64,000 nucleotides of DNA from Poa pratensis (taxonomy: Eukaryota > Streptophyta > Magnoliopsida > Poales > Poaceae): contig CAMZMU010000034.1 in assembly GCA_947311845.1 (NCBI GenBank), forward strand, positions 89,842,723 to 89,906,722, given 5' to 3'. The notes beneath the pieces were generated by a model, which did not search any database, was not told where the DNA came from, and worked only from the letters and a program-made list of their open reading frames with translations. Shown one piece after another: positions 56,920 through 64,000 of this stretch (position 1 is its first letter; each line of letters opens with the position of its first letter). The translations under genes and the position numbers were made by a program.

Positions 56920-58395
56920 CTAGGCGGCAGGATGAGTGTCGGAGCCCGGCGGAGGAACAGATCCAGCTTCATCATCATCATCCCAGTTGCGATGCTTGGA
57001 CAGCCACTGCTCCTTTGGAGTGATAGTACCTTCTGATCCAGAGGACACTTCAATCCCCATATGCTCCATCATTTTCTTTTGGCGGCGGGCAGCATTCTTG
57101 TGATAGCAATGAGCATCATACATGTGTTCCTCCATGTCCTCTTTGAGGCAAAAAGACTTCTTGAGTTTGATGTTGAGCTTCTTAAGCCAAGAGGGTTCCT
57201 CAATAGGTGCACTAGGGCCAGCAGCACTAGGGCCAGCAGCACTAGGGCCAGCAGCAGTAGGGCCAGCAGCAGCAGTTTTCTTCTTCTTAGGTGACTTCGG
57301 TTTCTTAACCCGAAGTTGCTTCACTGGATGATCTGTAAGTGGAACACCAAGGTCAATGCGTTCACCATTTTTAGCTCGAGCCCAGCAGTCACGAATCAGC
57401 CTCATCACATAAGGACCAAACACAGGAGCCCGCTTATCAATGACAGCAAGATGGAGCTCATTGTAGAGAAAGTTCATCACATCCATCTTCTCCTGAGATT
57501 CGTGTTTGGTATAGGTCCAGTACAGCAGATCGATAACAAAGGCATGGACCTGATCAGTATTACCCACACGGGGAGCAAGGGTCTCTCGGAAAATGCGGTG
57601 CATGATTTCAAAAGTGGGAATGAGATCATCAGTTTCACCAGGGATGCCATCCTCCAGAGTAATTGGAGCCAGAACATCAGAGCTCATAGGGCGGCCTCCC
57701 CCATGACATGTCCAGCCCCCAAGAGTATATCCAAGAGAATTCCCGAACTCTTCAAGTGTTGCTTCCAGAACGGTATCCTTTGTCATCCAGCGGAGGGTTC
57801 TCTTTTCATCATTGTCAAAATGCACGGTGGAGAAGAACTGAGCAATAAGGAACTCATCATACCGTTGGTTGAGAACCATGATAGGAATTAACCCATATTC
57901 TTCACATAAGGAGAGAGCCTCATCAAAATACCCATGGTGTTTCTCAAGCTTCAAGTGATCAATGTCGAGAGAGTGTTGCTTTGTGACCTTGGTCTTTTGA
58001 TTTAAATAGATGTCATTGTACACCCTCTCTTGATCCGAGGTGTAGAAGAAGGGGTTTGGCACATGAGGATTTCGAGGAGTTGAATAAGGATTCAAATCTC
58101 TATACTCTCGGTAGAGGTGACTCCTCATCTTGTCAAAAGTTATCGGTGGAGGTGGTTTCCGGGGTTGAGGCTTTCTTGCCGTTGACTTGACCACTTTCTT
58201 TGCTGTGCCCTTTGGAAGTTTCTGCTTATCCAACTGCTGCTGCCTAGCTGTCCTTGCGGTGGGAAGGATTTCTTCCTCCTCTGACTCAAACTCCTCATTG
58301 GGGCGAGACTTCTTGCGGGAATGGCCCGCCTGCGAACTCGACCCTGAGATATAGGATATGCATAGAAGGAAAGCATGAGGTAAATGCACATACAA
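56920..58395 (-). CDS. Extra ORF of SIRE/Maximus element (env-position protein)
   Basis: An uninterrupted 491-codon frame lies between pol and the 3' LTR, where SIRE-lineage elements carry an env-like or otherwise uncharacterised ORF. The first 17 residues (MYVHLPHAFLLCISYIS) are hydrophobic but may be intronic: a CTCAG acceptor-like site at 58344 would start the mature exon at GSSSQAGHSRKKSRPNEE. A basic, Lys/Arg/Pro-rich region follows, then a globular part (about residues 90-345), then a KKPKSPKKKK cluster with four AAGPS/AAGPT repeats, and a coiled-coil-prone acidic C-terminus. I see no clear transmembrane helix or fusion peptide, so an envelope role is not supported by the sequence. Its function is unknown. 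It is intact while gag-pol is broken. Confidence 0.7.
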   Translation of the reverse strand: MYVHLPHAFLLCISYISGSSSQAGHSRKKSRPNEEFESEEEEILPTARTARQQQLDKQKLPKGTAKKVVKSTARKPQPRKPPPPITFDKMRSHLYREYRDLNPYSTPRNPHVPNPFFYTSDQERVYNDIYLNQKTKVTKQHSLDIDHLKLEKHHGYFDEALSLCEEYGLIPIMVLNQRYDEFLIAQFFSTVHFDNDEKRTLRWMTKDTVLEATLEEFGNSLGYTLGGWTCHGGGRPMSSDVLAPITLEDGIPGETDDLIPTFEIMHRIFRETLAPRVGNTDQVHAFVIDLLYWTYTKHESQEKMDVMNFLYNELHLAVIDKRAPVFGPYVMRLIRDCWARAKNGERIDLGVPLTDHPVKQLRVKKPKSPKKKKTAAAGPTAAGPSAAGPSAAGPSAPIEEPSWLKKLNIKLKKSFCLKEDMEEHMYDAHCYHKNAARRQKKMMEHMGIEVSSGSEGTITPKEQWLSKHRNWDDDDEAGSVPPPGSDTHPAA

Positions 58396-58399
58396 ACAA

Positions 58400-59601
58400 A
58401 ATTATCCATATAGCAAAGCATAGTAACATAGATTCATAGACTCCCAGGTTTCGGAAGTTCCGACAAAGTGGTCGGAAGTTTTGGTCAAAAACCAACTGGA
58501 AGTTCCAACCGGGACCAAAACTAGGGTACATTCCAACCACATGAGCGGATCGATTCCTAAATCTAGATGTTTTTAAAACTAGGGTACAATGTCACTACAT
58601 GGAAGAAGTTGTCAAGTGTGGATTTGATCTCTCCATTCAAGAGATTTAAAAAAAAATGAGCCAACTAGTTCATGCCCAAAGTGGAGTCTAGGTTTGAGAT
58701 TAAACCATAGAACAAGAAGGGAGAGGGCAAAATACCAGAGGCCATGGAGGAGATCAACAGGGGAGAGCACCCCACGGAGCAGATCTGAGGTGTGGCGGCG
58801 GGAGTGGCCGCAGCGGTGGAGGAGATCGTCAGGGGCGGCGCCGGTCTTGGAGGTCAAAGCACGGGAGGAAAATGTGTGGAGTGGAGAAGAAGAAGTTACC
58901 CCCCGTGGGATAAGAAGTGAATTTCTCCCGACGGGCCGGAAGTTCCGAGCCGAAGCTCGGAAGTTCCGAGCGTGCGGAATTTTTTTTCTTTCGTCACAAA
59001 TTGCTCCGGAAGTTCCGCTCGTGCGGAATGAATTTTCGATAGGAAGCGCTCCGGAAGTTCCGCCCTCCAGCGGAAGTTCCGTCAGAGAGGGCAAGAATTT
59101 TTGAAAAATAGACAATAAAATTAGAAATTTTGTATGTGCATATGGATTGATAGCATGTTTAATGAGACAAGGAGTGCACACTTAGGTTCAGAACATTGTC
59201 ACTGATGAGTGGATACACACTTAGGAATTGCAAGATGCAAAGAATAAATGCCAATTCCAAGTGTTTCTCCCAAACTAACATAAGGTTCTAATAATACCCG
59301 AATAAATCCAATTAAATCCGAAAAGAACCAACTTTTCATAAAGAAGAGGGCGGTGGCCAAGGCCACCATGTATGAGTTTGTGGTGTGACACCGCGAAGAT
59401 GTATCTTGGGTTCACGGCCACAACTCGTCATTTAAGCTCACAATTCATGAAATGAAAATATAGAGACAAAATGATTTCTTACTATCGGCATAATGGGGGG
59501 AGGGATAGTCCAATGTATTAGGACCGCACTCCCCCTATGTCCATGCCTACATCCAAACCAAATAACTATTGTCTAATATGGGTAGGTATGCAAGAAGTCC
59601 A
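58400..59601 (-). other. Spacer between RNase H and the extra ORF
   Basis: Non-coding or leader region of the retrotransposon. It contains six exact CGGAAGTTCCG palindromes (58452, 58937, 58958, 59007, 59052, 59071) and several near matches. A minus-strand frame at 58612-59181 could hold a small upstream exon of the extra ORF, but this is not demonstrated. Confidence 0.5.
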
Positions 59602-60378
59602 CTAAGTCCAATTGCTTATGTCCACCACATTTAGCTCTCCTCTCAACTCCTTGAATCTTGCTTCACCAAGAGGCTTTGTGAACATATCGGCGAGTTGATG
59701 CTTGGTGTTGACATACTTGATTGCAATATCACCCTTCTCAACATGATCTCGAATAAAATGATACCGAATCTCAATGTGCTTGGTCTTGCCATGAAGAACC
59801 GGGTTGTGTGCAATTTTAATAGCACTTTCATTGTCACATAAAAGAGGCACTTTGTCACAAATGACACCATAATCCTTTAAAGTTTGCCTCATCCATAATA
59901 ATTGTGCACAACAACTACCGGCGGCGATGTATTCGGCTTCGGTGGATGACGAGGCCACACAATTTTGCTTCTTGGAAGACCAACTCACAAGGGACCTACC
60001 AAGGAATTGGCATGTACCCGAAGTTGATTTTCTATCCATTTTACAACCCGCCCAATCCGCATCCGAATAACCAACAAGATCAAAGCTTGTACCATGGGGA
60101 TACCAAAGACCATAGTTGGGAGTATCCAACAAATATCTTAGAATCCTTTTGACCGCGGTTTCATGACTTTCCCTAGGACTTGATTGGAATCTTGCACACA
60201 TACCCACACTAAACATAATATCCGGTCTAGATGCACAAAGGTAAAGCAAAGATCCAATCATAGAACGATAAAGCTTTTGATCAACTTCCTTACCATCCGG
60301 ATCTAAGTGAAGATCCGCCTTGGAGTCCATGGGAAACTTATATGGCTTGGCATTGTTCATATCAAATTTCTTGAGCAT
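59602..60378 (-). pseudogene. SIRE/Maximus pol: RNase H segment
   Basis: The frame starts MLKKFDMNNAKPYKFPMDSK and contains the copia tail SRPDIMFSVGMCARFQ followed by RNase H: YSDADWAGCKMDRKSTSGTC, then SSSTEAEYIAAGSCCAQLLW, then a tail KHIEIRYHFIRDHVEKGDIA and TKHQLADMFTKPL. A frameshift or small deletion near 60380-60450 separates it from the RT. Confidence 0.92.
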
Positions 60379-60451
60379 GTCCTTAATGTACTTGGCTTGA
60401 CATAAGAATGTTCCTTCTCGAATTGATGGATTTCAAAGCCAAGAAAATAAT

Positions 60452-61348
60452 TCAATTCCCCATCATGGACATCTCAAATTCCTTGGTCATTAGCTTGGAG
60501 AATTGATCACTAAATTCATGGTTAGTGGAACCAAAGATAATATCATCAACATATATTTGGCATACGAAAAATTCTCCATTTATTCTTTTAGTGAAAAGGG
60601 TGGGATCTATTACCCCAATTGCAAAGCCACGGTCTACTAAGAACTCCTTGAGATGATCATACCAAGCACGTGGAGCTTGCTTGAGCCCATAAAGAGCCTT
60701 ATGTAGTAAGTAGACATGGTTAGGAAATTGGGTCTTCAAAACCCGGAGGTTGTTTCACATATACTTGTTCATTTAGTGGACCATTTAGAAAAGCACTTTT
60801 AACATCCATTTGATATAAAGTAATTTTATGAGTAGATGCATAGGCAATAAGTAAGCGAATGGATTCAAGTCTAGCAACGGGGGCATAGGTTTCACCGTAG
60901 TCGACTCCTTCGATTTGGGTGTACCTTGTGCAACCAATCTTGCTTTGTTGCGGATGACTTGACCATTTGAGTCTTGCTTGTTCTTGAATATCCACTTGGT
61001 TCCAATGACATTATGGGAGGAGTCATTGGGTCTTTCCACTAATGACCATACTTTGTTGCGCTCGAAGTTGTTCAACTCTTCATGCATAGCCGCAACCCAA
61101 TCCATGTCTTCAAGAGCATCATATACCTTGAGAGGTTCTAAGCTAGACAAACAAGAGACATGACCACAAAAGTTAGATAATTGATTGCGTGTGGACACAC
61201 CTCTACGGATACTCCCAAGGATATTTTCTTTGAAGTGTTGGATGATCCAATGTTGATGCACGCCGGATGACCCGGCGTTCCATGGCTTGACCAATTGTTT
61301 CACCAACACAAATATCTTCATCATTGCCTTCATCTTGCTCATGGTCAA
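60452..61348 (-). pseudogene. SIRE/Maximus pol: reverse transcriptase, frameshifted
   Basis: The RT is spread over three overlapping frames (60785-61348, 60720-60995, 60452-60739). The order is WVAAMHEELNNFERNKVWSL, the RNKARLVAQG segment, YAPVARLESIRLLIAYASTH, MDVKSAFLNGPLNEQVYVKQ (motif A region), HKALYGLKQAPRAWYDHL and IYVDDIIFGSTN (YVDD catalytic box). Frame changes near 60900 and 60725 disrupt the polyprotein. Confidence 0.92.
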
Positions 61349-61656
61349 CCCGAAGTGGAGTTCTTGGGTTGTGGGTTCATTATGTTCTTGTTCACCACTA
61401 GAGTTGGGTGGGTCTTGACCATTTCTTGATCTACATGTTCTTGTTCTTGATCATTGATAGTTGGTTGATCACTTGTTGAGGTAGATGGCTCAACTTGGGT
61501 AGAACTTGTTCCTTCTTCTTGAGTAGGTCCTTCAATAGGAATTAGTTCTCCAATCCCCATAGTTCTTATGGCTTGAGATGGAGCAACATCACCTACATCA
61601 TCATGATCAATATGCTCCGCTTGGGAGCCATTATCCTCGACAAACTCCACGTTCAT
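61345..61656 (-). pseudogene. SIRE/Maximus pol: linker between integrase and RT
   Basis: An acidic, Ser/Thr/Gln-rich 103-codon frame (EGPTQEEGTSSTQVEPSTST) with no catalytic motif. It sits where copia elements have a variable linker between the integrase C-terminus and RT. It is out of frame with the segments on both sides. Confidence 0.7.
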
Positions 61657-62930
61657 AGATTCTTCAACACACCCGGTGGATATGTTGTAGACCCTATAAG
61701 CATGAGACTTTGCGGCATATCCAACAAATATACCATCAAAAGATCTAGATTCAAATTAGCAATTTTGCAACCTTTAATGTAAACATGGCATTTGCATCCA
61801 AAGACTCGAAAGTAAGATACATTTGGCTTTTTACCGGTGAGGAGTTCATATGGTGTCATGTTCTTGAGAGGACGGAAAAAGAGCCGGTTTGAGTAATGAC
61901 AAGCGGTGTTGATGGCTTCGGCCCAAAAGTTGTATGGGGAATTAAATTCGGCCATCATAGTTCTTGCCATATCAATAAGAGTGCGGTTCTTCCTTTCGGC
62001 AACACCATTTTGTTGGGGAGTATATGCAGCGGAATATTGGTGTTGAATGCCCTCCCCACTTAGGAAATCATCCATAGTGTAATTCTTGAACTCCGTACCA
62101 TTGTCACTTCTAATTGCCAAAATCTTGGAGTCATATTGGCGTTGAACTAGGGTTGCAAAGTCAATGAATATCTTTTGAGTTTCACTCTTCTTCTTGATGT
62201 AGAAAGTCCAACAATATCTTGAATAATCATCCACAATCACCAAACAATATTTCTTGCCACCAAGACTATCATATGTGGGAGGCCCAAAAAGATCCATATG
62301 AAGGAGCTCCAAAGGCCTCTTAGTGGAGATAATGGTCGTCTTGGGGTGATTCTTCTCATGCATCTTTCCGGCTATGCAAGCACTACAAGGACGATCTTTG
62401 GAAAAATTAACATCGGTTAGTCCTACCACGTGTCCACCCTTTACAAGAGTTTGTAAATTTCTCATACCGACATGGCCAAGTCGGCGATGCCAAAGCCACC
62501 CCTTGTCGCCTTTAGCCATTAAACATGTAGCGATTTGAGTGGTCTCTTTTGAGAAATCAACCACATACAAACCGTTTTCACGAAATCCAACAAAGGCGAC
62601 ATTGAGTGTTTGAGTGAAAAGGATGGTCACGTGGTATTTATTAAAAATAACGGTGTAACCGGCATTGCATAATTGACCAACGGAAAGTAAATTGTATGAA
62701 AGAGATTCAACAAGAAGGACCTTCTCAATGGATAACTCCGGAGTGATCACCACCTTACCAACTCCCACTACCTTGAGTCTTGCATTGTTGCCAACGGTGA
62801 CATGAGAGAATGAGAGTAGTTGTTTCAATAAGTCCTTTACTAGTTCTTTGCTTCCGGTCATATGGGATGAGCATCCACTATCAATGAGCCATGAAGATCC
62901 ACCGGAAGAGAAACCCTACAATAATCAAGT
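61653..62930 (-). pseudogene. SIRE/Maximus pol: protease and integrase
   Basis: The retropepsin active site LIDSGCSSHMTGS lies at about 62845-62885, upstream of the annotated ATG at 62861. GAG-pre-integrase follows with a zinc-binding HRRLGHVGMRNL..CSACIAGK pattern, then the integrase core with DDE residues in LLHMDLFGP, IRSDNGTEF and PQQNGVAERKNRT. The frame is lost at about 61740 (after CKIANLNLDLL). The join to gag at about 62925-62930 is also out of frame, probably by a single-base loss. Confidence 0.92.
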
Positions 62931-63999
62931 CTTTGATTTAGGTACCCATTTTGGAATGGGTCCTCTTTTGTTAGTCACAAGGGTCTTTGGAACCCAAATA
63001 GCATAGTGATAATCATCTCCATATGAAGAGCCAACATATTTAGCAAAAACACAACCATTTGTAGATTTCAAAAGAACATATGAGGGGTTGTATTTTCCCG
63101 CAAAGTTATTGTGAGTGGCATTGCCCCTAGTGACATTACCACTCCCAATAGAGTTGTCATTTGCTTTGGCTAACTCCCCCTCCTTCACAAAAACAATATC
63201 TTTGGAAGGGGAGTCGCCTTCTTCTTCTTGTTGTTGACCTTCTTAGAGTTGGTGTGAACCCAATTCCTTCTTTGCCAACCACTCCCTTTTGATTGCTCAA
63301 AAGATCATTGAGGTTCTTTTCCCCTTGGATACAAGTGGCTAGGCCCTTCTCAAGTTGGGCCTTCAACCTAGTGTTTTCCTCAATAAGAGATGCCTTGACA
63401 CAAAGGGTTAGTGGTACAAGCATTTGCATCTTTATCATTATGAGAAGTGGTGAAGCTAGCATAGATAAATTGAGCTTGTAGTTTGGCATATGACTCCTTG
63501 AGTGTAGTGAGCTCACTTGAGGTCACCTTGTGGGTTTCCCTAAGTTGCTCAAAACCCTCAAAGAGTTTGTTATGACTCTCTACAAGTTCCTCATTTTTAC
63601 TTTTTAGATCAATAGCAATTTGAATAGAGGTTTCACGAGTTTCTTTTGCCTTGGAAAGATCCATGGCATGTGTCTCCTCAAGTTGCTCACGGAGCAATTG
63701 TTCCTCAACAAGTTGATCTTCTAGCTCACCAATTTTGTCGGCATGATCACATGCATGCCCTTCGAGCTCACAAATCCTAACATCCTTCTCATTAGAAGAT
63801 GCTTGGCTTCTCCATATTGATACATGAGGGCCTCAACCATTTTCTTGGTTGGACCTTGGAGCTTGCTAATGAAGATAGAAATTTTATCCTCTTCTTCAAT
63901 TTTCCCTACATCCTCAACACAATCCAATAGTGATGGGTTAGAGGAGATAGTAATTTTTGGTGGGGAATTCACCTTTGTTTCCTTGGCCATGAGGCACAT
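62925..63999 (-). pseudogene. SIRE/Maximus gag, C-terminal part
   Basis: This is a series of frames: 63721-63999 (includes CLMAKETKV and an acidic helical stretch), 63380-63697 (coiled-coil, SKAKETRETSIQIAIDLKSK), 63157-63516 and 62925-63188 (ending GPIPKWVPKSKT). It corresponds to the part of a copia gag after the zinc knuckle, with predicted coiled coil, broken by at least three frameshifts. The N-terminal gag lies outside the window. Confidence 0.75.
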
Positions 64000-64000
64000 A

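Larger units (their letters stand above)
55111..64000 (-). mobile_element. SIRE/Maximus-type copia retrotransposon, cut by window edge
   Basis: A large minus-strand copia. Order from the right edge: gag C-terminus, protease, integrase, RT, RNase H (ending 59602), a spacer, an extra ORF (56920-58395), a polypurine tract and a 1.35-kb 3' LTR. Copia elements with an additional ORF between pol and the 3' LTR belong to the SIRE (Maximus) lineage. The 5' LTR and most of gag are beyond 64000. gag-pol is frameshifted at several points. Confidence 0.9.

Noticed and set aside
56920..58395. Calling the extra ORF a true envelope glycoprotein
   Set aside because: No signal peptide that survives the likely splice, no fusion peptide and no membrane anchor were seen; only the position matches.
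1..64000. CRISPR arrays, prophage or bacterial defence systems
   Set aside because: No regularly spaced short repeats with unique spacers and no prokaryotic gene organisation; the DNA is plant nuclear in character.

Overview
The window looks like genomic DNA from a Triticeae grass (wheat, Aegilops or barley type). I infer this from nested copia, LINE, CACTA, Stowaway, Tourist/PIF and Helitron elements, a SIRE/Maximus-type copia with an extra downstream ORF, and one GC-rich intron-containing plant gene. There are no bacterial operons, CRISPR arrays, rRNA genes or true tRNA genes. Most of the DNA is transposon-derived or ancient intergenic sequence. I did not find a convincing new biological system. 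The unusual content is a dense set of local duplications in which one copy preserves the empty site of a transposon present in the other.

Layout. 1-14.3 kb: an unclassified unit is present in about three copies (A, B, C, plus a stub D). Each copy carries different insertions: a 1.48-kb CACTA element and a 5'-truncated LINE in A, an RT-less non-LTR element in B, and a second RT-less non-LTR element plus a perfect 164-bp tandem duplication in C. 14.55-19.06 kb, minus strand: the only clearly intact host gene, a two-exon RING-H2/vWA protein of the WAV3/EDA40 E3 ligase family. Its 2.2-kb intron holds a degenerate three-fold tandem repeat. 20.0-24.95 kb: a GC-rich exon-like block followed by a 4-kb AT-rich tract ending in a Helitron-type 3' terminus. 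26.86-29.10 kb: a LINE-like element with ORF1 but no reverse transcriptase. 29.4-41 kb: MITEs of several superfamilies, a degenerate SIRE-type LTR with a Stowaway nested in it, a SINE, and a LINE RNase H fragment carrying an hAT MITE.

41.1-45.4 kb: a small tandem array is interrupted by a Tourist-type MITE and a 5'-truncated copia. 45.4-51.9 kb: two copies of a segment carrying a short gene whose N-terminus resembles a mitochondrial presequence. One copy keeps a good N-terminus and the other a hydrophobic C-terminus. Around them lie a 342-bp Helitron, a TRIM-like miniature retrotransposon and two PIF-type elements. 52-55 kb: RT-less non-LTR sequence, a Stowaway and an LTR-like block. 55.1-64.0 kb, minus strand: a large SIRE/Maximus-type copia running off the right edge. 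It has a 1.35-kb LTR, polypurine tract, an open env-position ORF and a frameshifted gag-pol.

Apart from the RING/vWA gene, the sequences do not form a pathway. The window records successive duplication and transposition around one conserved gene. Boundaries supported by a target-site duplication plus an empty paralogous site are the most reliable. Family names rest on motif recognition, not database search.
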